58,662 bases of DNA from Gemmatimonadota bacterium (GCA_031260285.1 JAIRKD010000055.1:1-58662), one strand, 5' to 3'. Numbered from the stretch's first letter, positions 1 through 8,633 are shown. The notes: a model not told the origin generated them from the letters alone. Numbers and translations are program-made.

Positions 1-1
1 G

Positions 2-1315
2 GTGGTGATCCTGCAGGGGAAGGCGAGCGTCCTCTACACCTTCTATCCTCCGCTCCAGGCTCACCCGCTCTTCTATATCGGAGCAACGCTGCTGGTGGTG
101 GGTTCGTGGGGCTGGGCGGGGGTGATGATCGCCTCGTTCCGCGCCTGGCGCAGGGAGAATCCGGGGAAGCCGGCACCCCTCGTCATGCACGCAACCATCG
201 CAAACGTCATTGTCTGGCTGATCGCGACGGTGGGTGTCGCCGCGGAGATGCTCTTCCTGCTGATCCCCTGGTCGCTGGGGCTGCGGGCAACGGTGGACCC
301 GGTGCTGGCACGCACCCTGTTCTGGTGGTTCGGGCACCCGCTGGTGTACTTCTGGCTGCTCCCCGCCTATACCGTCTGGTACACAATCCTCCCGAAGGTG
401 ATCGGCGGGAAGCTGTTCAGCGACCATCTGGGACGGGTGGTGTTTACGCTCTTCATCATTCTCTCCGCTCCGGTGGGGCTGCACCACCAGTATCTGGACC
501 CGGGGATCCCGGCCGGCTGGAAGCTTTTCCATGCGATCAACACCTTCGCGATTCTCTTCCCGAGCCTCCTGACGGCGTTTACAATCACCGCCTCCATGGA
601 GGTTGCGGGACGGATGCGCGGGGGGAAGGGGCTCTTCGGATGGCTCTGGGTGCTTCCCTGGAAGGATCCGCTCTTCAGCTCGGTTGCGCTGGCGATGCTC
701 ACCTTCGCGCTGGGCGGGTTCGGCGGGTCGATCAACGCGGCTTATGACATGAACGCGATGGTCCACAACACCGCGTGGATTCAGGGACACTTCCACCTGA
801 CGGTGGGTACCGCGGTGGCGCTGACCTTCATGGGAACCACCTACTGGCTGCTTCCACGTCTGACCGGTCGTTCGCTCCGGCTGGTTCCGCTGGCGCAGGT
901 GCAGCCTTACCTCTGGTTTGTGGGCATGATGTTCTTCTCGATCGTGAACCACGCGACGGGGCTGATGGGAATGCCGCGCCGGATCTACAGCTCCACCTAC
1001 CAGGGTCACCCGGCGGCAGCGCTCTGGCAGCAGTGGACGGGGCTCTCCGCGCTGGGCGGGGTGATTCTCTTTGTCAGCGCGCTCAGTTTTGTGACGGTGG
1101 TGATCGCTACTGCCTGGCGCGGAGAGAAGATCAATGCACCCGCGATCGAGTACGCTGAATCGGTGGATCCCGTACCCGCAAAGTTCACAATCTGGGACCG
1201 TCTGGGGATGTGGGCGGTGATCGGAGTAGTTCTGGTCGCGGTCGCCTACTCCGGCCCGATCTGGCATCTGCTTACAATGGAAACCTTCGGATCACCGGGC
1301 TTCAAACCGTTCTGA
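2..1315 (+). CDS. cbaA: ba3-type cytochrome c oxidase subunit I (5' truncated)
   Basis: Catalytic haem-copper subunit of a B-family (ba3) terminal oxidase in the cytoplasmic membrane, reducing O2 to water and pumping protons. The reading frame is open at the window edge, so the N-terminus, probably the first three or so membrane helices, is missing; 437 residues remain of a usual ~550. Visible hallmarks are the CuB-site segment GHPLVYFWLLPAY (about residues 111-123, with the His and the Tyr that is cross-linked in the family), the His pair at 161-162, and QGHFHLTVG (about 261-269) carrying the two haem-ligand histidines. About ten hydrophobic helices follow one another. A strong hairpin terminator lies 54 bases past the stop, so this is the last gene of its operon; subunit II would be expected upstream, outside the window. 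Family assignment is firm, the symbol follows the Thermus name. Confidence 0.9.
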   Translation: MVILQGKASVLYTFYPPLQAHPLFYIGATLLVVGSWGWAGVMIASFRAWRRENPGKPAPLVMHATIANVIVWLIATVGVAAEMLFLLIPWSLGLRATVDPVLARTLFWWFGHPLVYFWLLPAYTVWYTILPKVIGGKLFSDHLGRVVFTLFIILSAPVGLHHQYLDPGIPAGWKLFHAINTFAILFPSLLTAFTITASMEVAGRMRGGKGLFGWLWVLPWKDPLFSSVALAMLTFALGGFGGSINAAYDMNAMVHNTAWIQGHFHLTVGTAVALTFMGTTYWLLPRLTGRSLRLVPLAQVQPYLWFVGMMFFSIVNHATGLMGMPRRIYSSTYQGHPAAALWQQWTGLSALGGVILFVSALSFVTVVIATAWRGEKINAPAIEYAESVDPVPAKFTIWDRLGMWAVIGVVLVAVAYSGPIWHLLTMETFGSPGFKPF

Positions 1316-1368
1316 TCCGGAATCCTCCGGGAAGAATGTACGCAGGAAGAAGAAGGTCTGAGGAGTTA

Positions 1369-1425
1369 CGGAAGAAGGGGTGAAGCTCGCAGGCTTCACC
1401 CCTTCTTCCGTTCCGGGCGTTTTTT
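1369..1425 (+). terminator. Rho-independent terminator of the oxidase operon
   Basis: A perfect 18-bp stem (1369-1386 pairing with 1393-1410) closes a 6-base loop and is followed, after about nine bases, by a run of six T (1420-1425). It lies between the convergent oxidase and pirin genes, so it may also stop transcripts arriving from the right. Confidence 0.85.
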
Positions 1426-1476
1426 CTGTGATATCCAGGGGCACCGCCAACTCCTCTTACCACATGGAGTCAGTCA

Positions 1477-2181
1477 TCACCCGGCGGCATCAACCAGCAC
1501 CAGGTCCGCGTCTTCGAGCGCGGTGACGTGGATGACCTGCTCTCCAGTGATCGCCGCACCGTCACAAGCATCGAGGCGCACACCATTAACCTCGACTTTG
1601 CCGATGGCAGGCACCAGATAGCCGTGGCGCTGGATATCAGCAAAGTGATATTCAGCGGTTTCGCCTGCCTTGAGCGTGGCACCAAGCACCCGCGCATCGG
1701 TGCGGATCGGCAGCGCGTCCGCATCTCCCTCGATGCCGCTGGCCAGTGCGACGAACTGCCCTGACCGGTCCGCCCTGGGAAAAGGCCTGGCCCCCCAGGA
1801 TGGCGAATCACCGCGCCGGTTCGGGAAAATCCAGATCTGAAAGATACGCGTGATGCCAGGCTCCAGGTTGTATTCAGAGTGCTGAATGCCTGTCCCGGCG
1901 CTCATCACCTGGACGTCACCCGCCACGGTGCGGCCCTTGTTCCCCAGACTGTCCTCATGGGTGATCGCTCCTTCGCGGACATAGGTGATGATTTCCATGT
2001 CCGCGTGCGAATGCCGGGGAAAGCCCGTGCCGGGCTGGATGGTATCGTCGTTCCAGACCCGCAGCGCCCCCCACTGCACACGCTGCGGATCATGGTACCC
2101 GGCGAAGGAAAAGTGGTGTCTGGCGTTCAGCCAACCATGGTCGGCACCGCCAAGGCTCTCGAAGGGGCGACGTTCGATCAT
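1477..2181 (-). CDS. Pirin family protein (cupin, quercetinase-like)
   Basis: Two-domain cupin of the pirin/YhaK type; some relatives oxidise quercetin, others act as redox-linked regulators, so the substrate is not known. The start at 2181 is chosen because ATG overlaps the DoxX stop as ATGA and the protein then begins MIERRPFESLGGADHGWL, the usual family start; a longer frame reaching 2244 would overlap DoxX by 67 bases. Metal ligands of the pirin type are visible: H-x-H in PRHSHADMEII and the His/Glu pair in GIQHSEYN. Length is 234 residues, a little shorter than human pirin but normal for bacterial members. It is the last gene of a MarR-DoxX-pirin operon, which suggests expression in response to an oxidative or phenolic signal sensed by the MarR protein (inference). 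Confidence 0.9.
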   Translation of the reverse strand: MIERRPFESLGGADHGWLNARHHFSFAGYHDPQRVQWGALRVWNDDTIQPGTGFPRHSHADMEIITYVREGAITHEDSLGNKGRTVAGDVQVMSAGTGIQHSEYNLEPGITRIFQIWIFPNRRGDSPSWGARPFPRADRSGQFVALASGIEGDADALPIRTDARVLGATLKAGETAEYHFADIQRHGYLVPAIGKVEVNGVRLDACDGAAITGEQVIHVTALEDADLVLVDAAG

Positions 2182-2600
2182 GACACCCGTCCCCGCCGAC
2201 TGGCGATCAGCGCGTCGAGAGAGAATCGGCCAGCGCCGATGCACATGAGCGCCACGTTCGCGCCAAGCAGCGCAAGCGGGTATTCAACACCATTCGGCGC
2301 AAAGAAACCGTTGGCGATATGTACGAAGGCGATAGCGCCAAGCATGGTGATCCCGAGACCGAGGCCGGTCAGTCGGGTCAGGAGGCCGAAGACAAGCGCG
2401 AGCCCGCCGAAGAATTCGACGAGAGCTGTCAGGGGACCCGTAATGGTCGGAGCGGGAATGTTCATCCCGCCAAAAGCACCGGAGACACCACCGAAGCCGT
2501 AGACGAAGAGCTTCTGTGCGCCATGCGCGACAAAAACCGCGCCCGTGGTGAGGCGCAACGCGAGCATTCCGAGGTCGTGACGGGTCGTTGTGGAGTTCAT
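2178..2600 (-). CDS. DoxX family membrane protein
   Basis: Small integral membrane protein of 140 residues with four hydrophobic segments and the DoxX-type features near the N-terminus (RLTTGAVFVAHGAQKLF) and in the middle (ALVEFFGGLALVFGLLTRL). DoxX relatives are quinol-linked or stress-associated membrane subunits; many bacterial copies have no known partner. The start at 2600 begins MNSTTTRHDLGML, with AAAGG ten bases upstream; a much longer in-frame extension to 2792 would run through the end of the MarR gene and is rejected. It lies 79 bases after the marR-like gene and overlaps the pirin gene by four bases, so the three genes are very likely one transcript with coupled translation between DoxX and pirin. 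Confidence 0.88.
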   Translation of the reverse strand: MNSTTTRHDLGMLALRLTTGAVFVAHGAQKLFVYGFGGVSGAFGGMNIPAPTITGPLTALVEFFGGLALVFGLLTRLTGLGLGITMLGAIAFVHIANGFFAPNGVEYPLALLGANVALMCIGAGRFSLDALIASRRGRVS

Positions 2601-2647
2601 GGCAGCTGGCCTTTCAGAATAAAGTGAGAATAAAAGTGAAAACATCA

Positions 2648-2661
2648 GGTGTTGCAACGCC
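2648..2661. promoter_or_regulatory. Candidate regulator half-site dyad between marR-like gene and DoxX
   Basis: A dyad with a perfect GTTGCAAC core (2651-2658) and one mismatched pair in its 14-base extent lies in the 79-base spacer between the MarR-type gene and DoxX. The surrounding spacer is AT-rich compared with the neighbourhood. It may be an operator or part of an internal promoter for DoxX-pirin; this is inferred from symmetry and position only. Confidence 0.35.
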
Positions 2662-2679
2662 ATTTGTATCAAAAAAACA

Positions 2680-3147
2680 TCACGGAGCGGCTCGAGCGAG
2701 GCTGAGCAGATCGATGAGCGTCTGCAGCTGCTCGTTCGACAGGTGGCCGAGCAGCGTCTCGTGCGCGGCGACAACCTCCTCATCGAGTACATCGACCAGC
2801 ATTCGCCCTTTCGGGGTCAGCGTGGTGTTGACGAGGCGTCGATCTTCCGTACTACGGACCCGGTACACGAGTCCAGCCGATTCCATACGATCCAGAAGCC
2901 GGGAGACGTCCGGCATCCGCGAGATGAGCCGATCCCGGACCTCATTGCGGCAGAGCCCACCCCGCCCCGCCCCACGCAGGATGCGCAGTACGTTGTACTG
3001 GGGCATACTGAGCCCGTGTGGAGCGAGAACGCGGTCCAACCTCTCCACAACCAGAGCCTCCGTGCGGAGAACGCTCAAGGCCGCCTCCTCACAGAGGCTG
3101 TTGACCGGCTTGTCCTGGCGAAGTTCGTCGCGAAGTGTCTGAGACAT
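2680..3147 (-). CDS. MarR family transcriptional regulator
   Basis: Winged-helix dimeric repressor of 155 residues. The N-terminal helices lead into LAPHGLSMPQYNVLRIL (helix before the HTH), the recognition region with RNEVRDRLISRMPDVSRLLDRM, and the basic wing VRSTEDRRLVNTTLTPKG, the most conserved MarR feature (DxRxxxxxLTxxG). The start at 3147 (MSQTLRDELRQDK) is preferred to the longer frame from 3192 because it leaves the palindromic leader outside the gene. It heads the operon with DoxX and a pirin. MarR proteins usually repress their own operon and release DNA on binding phenolic or oxidising ligands; no conserved sensing cysteine other than one near the N-terminal dimer helices (NSLCEEAALS) and one in the HTH region is seen, so the signal cannot be predicted. 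Confidence 0.9.
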   Translation of the reverse strand: MSQTLRDELRQDKPVNSLCEEAALSVLRTEALVVERLDRVLAPHGLSMPQYNVLRILRGAGRGGLCRNEVRDRLISRMPDVSRLLDRMESAGLVYRVRSTEDRRLVNTTLTPKGRMLVDVLDEEVVAAHETLLGHLSNEQLQTLIDLLSLARAAP

Positions 3148-3151
3148 AGGA

Positions 3152-3182
3152 TCAATATTGAGCGTTGAAACACTGAGTGTCA
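3152..3182. promoter_or_regulatory. Candidate operator upstream of the MarR gene
   Basis: Just upstream of the MarR start lies a perfect 10-base palindrome TCAATATTGA (3152-3161), followed by a second imperfect dyad around 3165-3182 with outer TTGA/TCAA and inner ACACT/AGTGT arms. MarR proteins bind AT-rich inverted repeats of this size overlapping their own promoter, so autoregulation here is likely. Site assignment rests on symmetry and position. Confidence 0.5.
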
Positions 3183-3520
3183 AGACCCCCATTCAGATTT
3201 GTCTCCTGATGGACAGTGAGCATGAGCAGGACCGTTGGCCCCGGTTCTCCCCAACGCTTCGCCCCAACGCGTTGAATCTCGCCTCCAGCGGTGAAGAATT
3301 CTCCCTGCTGGTTGCCGGAGCGAATCAGGTCATTCCCTGCGATTCCCGCCCCCGGGAGATCGAAACGAGGCACCTGTCTCCGGTGGACGACCGCTCTGCG
3401 CGAGAGGCTGTTTTACGGTAAGCGCCAGTGTAACTGCGTTATCGGCGGGTTCCAGCGCCAACGAACGGGATAAGGTGATGCGGCAAGCGCTGACAGAGCC
3501 GTGTTATCCGGCGTGATCAT
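3183..3520. other. Intergenic stretch without a convincing gene
   Basis: Between the MarR leader and the hairpin that follows the patatin-like gene there are only short frames on either strand with no recognisable protein, no good ribosome site and no RNA gene that I can identify. The marR promoter must lie at its left end. Confidence 0.6.
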
Positions 3521-3521
3521 G

Positions 3522-3553
3522 TGCGGGGCCCACAACTTCTTATGGGCCCCGCA
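3522..3553 (-). terminator. Strong hairpin downstream of the patatin-like gene
   Basis: An 11-bp perfect GC-rich stem (3522-3532 with 3543-3553) and a 10-base loop lie 22 bases beyond the stop of the minus-strand patatin-like gene. There is no U-run, so it may be a 3'-end stabiliser or a Rho-assisted terminator instead of a classical intrinsic terminator. Confidence 0.55.
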
Positions 3554-3575
3554 TATCAGCGGCTGATGCAGGCTG

Positions 3576-6107
3576 TCAGGCCGGACCGGTGCCCGGAACG
3601 GGTATCGAGACCGGCGGCAGCTTCTGGTTCATCGCTACCGACACATCCGGAACCACTGCAGGGATCATCTTCAGCGTCAGCAGATCCTCAAGCGCCACCA
3701 CCCCCGTCTCCACGGACCAGCGCCCAGCCCCCACCGCGGGAAGGTTCGTCCGCAGATCAGCCGCCTCCAGTTCCATCACAAACATCGGGTTGGGGCATTT
3801 CCGGACGGCATCCATCTGCGCCGCCCCCGGCAGCTCAACGGTCCGGATCATCTGATCGATCCCCACCCTTTCCCGCGAGATCGGGAGCGTCTGCTTCCCC
3901 TGGTCAATCAGCGGACCCTTCCAGCAGCCACCGTTCTGTTCGAAGTATTCGAGGCAGGTCACGAGATACCAGCTCTCCCCGATACGGATAGCCTCGATGT
4001 CGCGATCGCCGATTCCGAATCCACCCTTCCCGATCTGGTAGCTCGCGTCCGGAACCCGGATTCTGAACTCACAGGGGAAGCCCGTCGGAGCATCCGAGTC
4101 CAGCTCCCTGATGATGGATCTGACCTTCTTCGCCACGAAGGAAAGGACGACCTTGCCCAGAACGGGGAAGTTGATCAGGCTGGGATCCTCCACCATGGAG
4201 CCAACCCGCTCGCTCAGCGCCTCAAGCCCCGTTTTCAGATCATCCGTGTACCGCCGCATTTCGTCCGCGGAGAGGTCATCAACCGCAACCGGATCGGGCA
4301 GCATACCAGCGGGGAGAAGGTTGCTCTGCCGGAGAAACTCATGCGCGCAGTACCGGCCGAACCGGAGCTCAAACGCCCGGGGGACGGAAGAACAGAAGCC
4401 ACCGAAGCCGAAGATCCTGCCGCCGGGGAGGCTCACGATCTCCCGCTGTCCATCCACAACCCGCACGGGCGCAATCGCGAGGAGTACACTGTCCCGCTTC
4501 CCTTCCAGTTCCATCACCAGATCCACCGCGACAAAGAGCAGCGCACGCAGCCAGAGACCCCGATTGTTTTTGAAGAGCGTCTCCAGCCAGCTGTCAAACC
4601 CGCCATCCCCCGGTTCCGGAACCGCGGAAAGCGTCGAAGCCAGCGCTCCGAGAACATCAGACTCCTCGCTCACCACCCGGATTAGCTCCTTCCGGAGTGT
4701 CAGACCGCCGGGAGGAAGCAGGGAGTTCTGCTCATCAGCGTTCAGCGTCTCCGTGATGAACCGGGCCAGATCAGCCAGCTGGACGGCTGTCGGCTGACTG
4801 ACCACAGCTCCGTTGATGAACGACCGGATCTGGTTGCGGATCGTAAACCGCTCCCGGGTCTGGAAGATCCGGTCTCCTTCAATCACGCTTGATTCGCTCA
4901 TGATCATGCCCACAATGGACGGCACATGAGCGAGGACCCGGTCCAGCGAAGCCTTCCGGACGAGATCATACCCGTCCAGTCTGCCGGTGAAGTCCGGATC
5001 CTGAACGAAGTACTCCCGGTGGCCGGGCACCTGAAGGTTGATGGTCGGCTGCTGGACGTTGGGATCTACAAAGACCACCCATCGCAGGCCCTTCTCATTG
5101 GGTGAGAGGGCATCCATCGTTGAACCGAGCCGGAACGCCTCGCGGATGGGTTCGTTGTTGAATGCGCCTCCGTCGATATAGCTGAACGGATGCTCCTGGC
5201 GATCCTGCAGAGAGGCGGGCCAGAGTTTGTCGCCGTACTCGTACCGCTTCCGCTTCAGTACCACCGGCCCGAAGGCGAAGGGGAAGGCACCGGAAGCGAT
5301 GGCGGTGGCGGCGATGCGGGCCCAGGCCCGGTGCTGACGGATATCTCCGATCGACCCTTCCCGCTCGGGTGCATTATGGTACCGGCACCATCTCAGCGGA
5401 TACCGCTCCTCGTGATCCGTTTCCCCCTCCCGGACAACGCCGAAGTTCAGGTCGAAGATCCGCAACTCGCGATGGCTCCGCGAAGTCAGTCCGTCCGAAA
5501 GGCCCAGCAGACCGAATTCGAGGGCGTTCAGATCACCCCTCGCGTCCAGCAGGACGGGGGTGATATTCGAGAGCGCGGCCGCAAAGAGTGTTCGATCTCC
5601 GATCAGCCGGCGCTGGTTCAGCACCACCCCGTGGGGGAAACCGAGGGTGTTGATCGCGATCTCCTCCACCGCGCCCCGATCAAGAATGGAGGGCTCATAC
5701 TTCAGGTTCTTCTTCCCCGAAGGCGCGTTCCCCAGCAGCCGCGTCAGGGAGATATCCTCTCCCCAGACCCGGGCCTGAACGTCCTGAACCACCTGCGCAG
5801 CGATCAGATCTCCGCGGACGCCCGCGGGCAGGCTCTCAATCAGCGATACGCCGAACTCCTCATTCAGGCTGAGCATCGCCGCGCTCTCCTGCGCCGGCGT
5901 CCGGTGGACCAGGGTCCGGAGCATCACCGCCAGCGCCATTGTACCCGCACTGGCCCCGCTGAACGCATCCACAACCACGCGATCCATACCTTTGAAGTGC
6001 GCGGTGAGGACAGCCAGCTTGAGGGTCTGCGATAACGCAGCGCCCGAAAAGGTGCCCAGCGATACACCACCGCCCATCGCGAAGGCGATGCGAAGCTCTT
6101 TTGACAT
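3576..6107 (-). CDS. Large patatin-like phospholipase
   Basis: Serine-aspartate dyad lipid acyl hydrolase of the patatin superfamily. The N-terminal third holds all catalytic elements: oxyanion-hole loop MGGGVSLG (11-18), nucleophile elbow GASAG (51-55, Ser53) and the catalytic Asp in DGGAF (Asp312). The protein is 843 residues, more than twice a minimal patatin domain; residues after about 400 show no family I can name, contain some hydrophobic stretches and may hold a substrate or partner-binding domain. No signal peptide is visible, so a cytoplasmic or peripheral membrane location is likely. The start at 6107 (MSKELRIAFAMGG) places the glycine-rich loop at the normal distance from the N-terminus. 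The gene is flanked by hairpins on both sides and appears to be transcribed alone. Substrate is unknown. Confidence 0.85.
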   Translation of the reverse strand: MSKELRIAFAMGGGVSLGTFSGAALSQTLKLAVLTAHFKGMDRVVVDAFSGASAGTMALAVMLRTLVHRTPAQESAAMLSLNEEFGVSLIESLPAGVRGDLIAAQVVQDVQARVWGEDISLTRLLGNAPSGKKNLKYEPSILDRGAVEEIAINTLGFPHGVVLNQRRLIGDRTLFAAALSNITPVLLDARGDLNALEFGLLGLSDGLTSRSHRELRIFDLNFGVVREGETDHEERYPLRWCRYHNAPEREGSIGDIRQHRAWARIAATAIASGAFPFAFGPVVLKRKRYEYGDKLWPASLQDRQEHPFSYIDGGAFNNEPIREAFRLGSTMDALSPNEKGLRWVVFVDPNVQQPTINLQVPGHREYFVQDPDFTGRLDGYDLVRKASLDRVLAHVPSIVGMIMSESSVIEGDRIFQTRERFTIRNQIRSFINGAVVSQPTAVQLADLARFITETLNADEQNSLLPPGGLTLRKELIRVVSEESDVLGALASTLSAVPEPGDGGFDSWLETLFKNNRGLWLRALLFVAVDLVMELEGKRDSVLLAIAPVRVVDGQREIVSLPGGRIFGFGGFCSSVPRAFELRFGRYCAHEFLRQSNLLPAGMLPDPVAVDDLSADEMRRYTDDLKTGLEALSERVGSMVEDPSLINFPVLGKVVLSFVAKKVRSIIRELDSDAPTGFPCEFRIRVPDASYQIGKGGFGIGDRDIEAIRIGESWYLVTCLEYFEQNGGCWKGPLIDQGKQTLPISRERVGIDQMIRTVELPGAAQMDAVRKCPNPMFVMELEAADLRTNLPAVGAGRWSVETGVVALEDLLTLKMIPAVVPDVSVAMNQKLPPVSIPVPGTGPA

Positions 6108-6162
6108 AGCTCTCTATTCGAAAAGGAAGTGCCGGATCAACCCGGAAATACCAGCAGCGGGG

Positions 6163-6188
6163 ACTGCAATCAATCACTGCAATCAATC
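6163..6188. repeat. 13-bp perfect tandem duplication upstream of the patatin-like gene
   Basis: The sequence ACTGCAATCAATC occurs twice in direct succession (6163-6175 and 6176-6188), 56-81 bases upstream of the patatin-like start. It lies in its leader or promoter region and could be a repeated binding site or a slippage product. Confidence 0.7.
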
Positions 6189-6206
6189 AGCGACGGTCTG
6201 CGATCA

Positions 6207-6226
6207 GTGACGGGCAGATCCGTCAC
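6207..6226 (-). terminator. Hairpin after the lipid kinase gene
   Basis: GTGACGG (6207-6213) pairs with CCGTCAC (6220-6226) across a 6-base loop, 26 bases beyond the stop of the minus-strand lipid kinase gene. No U-run follows, so its terminator role is uncertain. Confidence 0.4.
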
Positions 6227-6252
6227 AGAACCGGTCATCAGAAGAGTATCCG

Positions 6253-7203
6253 TCAGGCGAGCACAGTCAGCTGGCCGGCAGCGACTTCGATCACCAGCTC
6301 ACGGACCCATTCGGCGATCAGCTCCCCATCCGCATGGATCGGGAGTTGCGTCCCGCTCTGTACTTCCACACGTGCTCCGCGGAAGAGCTCAACCCCCTTC
6401 TGCCCGATATGTCGTCCGAAGGGGACAAGCGGGAGGAGAGCGAGAAGGCCGGGCAGCGAGCGACCATCCGCGATCAGGATATCAAAGACCCCGTCATCAA
6501 TCCGGGCTTCCGGCGTGATCCAGAAGTTTCCCCCATGGCAGGGGCCGTTGCTGATGGTTGTGATGATGAGCTCCCGGTCCGCGACCTCGCGGCCGTCAAC
6601 CACCACGCGGATCTTCGGAGAGCTGAGGTCCGCGAGGGTCTTTGCGACCCCCCACGCATAGATCATGAAGCCCCGGAGCCGTCTGATACGGCTGGCGTGC
6701 TGAGCCACCCGCGCGTCAAACCCGAGGCCGATCCCGTTGGTGAAGTACCAGACCCCCGGTGGCGCTCCGGCCCCCACTGTATGGGTAACCCGACCGATAT
6801 CCACTCCCCGGGGGCTGGCGGCCACAAGCTTCCGGACCGCGGCCGCCGGCTGATGGCAGGGAATCTCAAGCCGCTTTACGAAGTCGTTCCCACTGCCTAC
6901 CGGCACAATGCCCATGGGAAGGGTCGGTGCGTCACCAGCCGCGCGCATCAGTCCGTTGGCGACCTCGTGGACAATTCCGTCACCACCCACTGCAACCACC
7001 GCCGGCCACCCCTCCGCCACCGCCTGCTGCGCGAGTTCAATGGCATGTCCACGCGCGGTGGTCGCAACCAGATGCGCCTTTGCGCCCACATCCCGGAACG
7101 CCGACTCGATTGAACCCCGGAACCCTGCCGCGTCTCCCCGACTGGCCATCGGGTTGAAAACAACAAAGTACTCCGACCGGTCGGATCCCCCGCTCTCGAA
7201 CAT
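6253..7203 (-). CDS. Diacylglycerol/lipid kinase family protein (YegS-like)
   Basis: ATP-dependent kinase of the DAGK catalytic family that phosphorylates diacylglycerol, sphingosine or phosphatidylglycerol-type lipids at the inner membrane face. The catalytic domain shows FNPMASRGDAAG near the start, the nucleotide motif VGGDGIVHEVANG (72-84) and PVGSGNDFVK (101-110), in order and spacing typical of YegS/DgkB proteins; the rest is the beta-sandwich C-terminal domain. Length (316) is standard. The ATG at 7203 shares its A with the fumarase stop (TGATG); an in-frame GTG immediately before it is an alternative. The overlap shows co-transcription with fumC, probably by convenience and not pathway logic. 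The actual lipid substrate cannot be read from sequence. Confidence 0.88.
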   Translation of the reverse strand: MFESGGSDRSEYFVVFNPMASRGDAAGFRGSIESAFRDVGAKAHLVATTARGHAIELAQQAVAEGWPAVVAVGGDGIVHEVANGLMRAAGDAPTLPMGIVPVGSGNDFVKRLEIPCHQPAAAVRKLVAASPRGVDIGRVTHTVGAGAPPGVWYFTNGIGLGFDARVAQHASRIRRLRGFMIYAWGVAKTLADLSSPKIRVVVDGREVADRELIITTISNGPCHGGNFWITPEARIDDGVFDILIADGRSLPGLLALLPLVPFGRHIGQKGVELFRGARVEVQSGTQLPIHADGELIAEWVRELVIEVAAGQLTVLA

Positions 7204-8633
7204 CACGCCGACCCGGACGCCTTTCCGCCTCCCGGGATCCCCGGTTCGGTCATCTCCCGGACGTTGAGGACCTCATCCAGCTGATCATCCCCAAGCAGAC
7301 CGAGGCGCTTCACAACTGCGCGGATGGACTGGTGACTGCGCGCGGCTTCGTCGGCCACATTGGAGGCTTCATCGTAACCGATATAAGCGTTAAGCGCCGT
7401 AGCGATGGAGGGGTTCCTTTCCAGAAGCTCCTTGGCCCGCGCGCGGTTCGCCCCGATCCCTTCCACGGCTCTGGTCCGGAAGGCGTCGCAGACACGGGTG
7501 AGAAGCTCGATCGACTGCAGGAGGTTATGGGTCATCACCGGCATCATCACGTTCAGCTCGAAGTTCCCGTGCTGACCACCGATGGTGACCGCCAGGTGGT
7601 TCCCCATCACCTGAGCGCAGACCATCATCATGGCCTCGCTCATCACCGGGTTCACCTTCCCCGGCATGATGGAGCTGCCCGGCTGGATGGCGGGGAGAGT
7701 GATCTCCGAGAGACCCGCGGTGGGCCCGCTCGCCAGCCAGCGGATATCGTTTGCGATCTTGAACAGCGCCGCCGCCAGGGAGTTGAGCGTGCCGGACGTA
7801 AAAACAAATGCGTCCTTCCCGCCCTGCGCCTCGAAGTGGTTTGCGGCTTCGACAAAATCGAATCCGGTCGCTTCGTTCAGGTGAAGGATCGCGGCTTTCG
7901 GGAACTCCAGCAGACGATTGGTTCCTGTGCCCACCGCGGTTCCGCCGAGCGCCAGTTCCGCCAGCTCGCTGCTGGCCAGCCGCAGCCTGCGGATCGAGTT
8001 ATCCACCTGTGCCGCGTACCCCCCGAACTCCTGGCCGAGCCGCACCGGCGTTGCGTCCATCAGGTGCGTCCGGCCGCTCTTCACCACATCATCAAACTCC
8101 ACCGCCTTGGCGGAGAGCACATCACGCAACCGTTCCAGTGAAGGGATCAGATCCGTATGGATCGCCACCCGCGCAGCCACATGCATCGCAGTGGGGATCA
8201 CATCGTTGGACGACTGGCCCATGTTCACGTCGTCGTTCGGGTGTACACGCGTGTCATCACCCGCCTGCGCCAGAATCTGCGTCGCGCGGCTGGCGATGAC
8301 CTCGTTTGCGTTCATGTTGCTGGACGTGCCGCTGCCGGTCTGGAAGATGTCGAGTACAAACTCACCATCCCACCGCCCTTCAATCACCTCATTCGAAGCG
8401 GTGATGATCGCCTCCGCGACCGGACGCTCAAGCTGATCAAGCTCCAGGTTCGCCTGCGCGGCGGCCTTCTTCACTTCGCCAAGCGCAGCAATGAACTGTC
8501 GGGGGAAGCGGATTCCGCTGATCGGGAAGTTCTCCACCGCACGCTGGGTCTGTGCGGCATACAGAGCATGCTTCGGCACGCGCATCTCGCCAAGCGAGTC
8601 ACGCTCAATTCGAAATTCGTCGCTGGATGACAA
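7203..8633 (-). CDS. fumC: Class II fumarate hydratase
   Basis: Fumarase C, a cytosolic homotetramer that hydrates fumarate to L-malate in the TCA cycle. Conserved blocks are present: QTGSGTSSNMNANEV (fumarate-binding threonine/serine/asparagine), SGRTHLMDATP with the catalytic-region His, and the superfamily signature GSSIMPGKVNPV (about 319-330). I place the start at a TTG at 8633, preceded by a GAGAG ribosome site, because the family normally begins a few residues before FRIERDSLGE; an ATG at 8690 would add 19 residues without homology-like character. With the TTG start the length is 476, near the usual 460-465. The fumarase/argininosuccinate-lyase signature alone would not separate it from aspartase, but the N-terminal DSLGEMRVP and overall length favour fumarase. 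It is followed without gap by the lipid kinase gene. Confidence 0.92.
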   Translation of the reverse strand: MSSSDEFRIERDSLGEMRVPKHALYAAQTQRAVENFPISGIRFPRQFIAALGEVKKAAAQANLELDQLERPVAEAIITASNEVIEGRWDGEFVLDIFQTGSGTSSNMNANEVIASRATQILAQAGDDTRVHPNDDVNMGQSSNDVIPTAMHVAARVAIHTDLIPSLERLRDVLSAKAVEFDDVVKSGRTHLMDATPVRLGQEFGGYAAQVDNSIRRLRLASSELAELALGGTAVGTGTNRLLEFPKAAILHLNEATGFDFVEAANHFEAQGGKDAFVFTSGTLNSLAAALFKIANDIRWLASGPTAGLSEITLPAIQPGSSIMPGKVNPVMSEAMMMVCAQVMGNHLAVTIGGQHGNFELNVMMPVMTHNLLQSIELLTRVCDAFRTRAVEGIGANRARAKELLERNPSIATALNAYIGYDEASNVADEAARSHQSIRAVVKRLGLLGDDQLDEVLNVREMTEPGIPGGGKASGSA

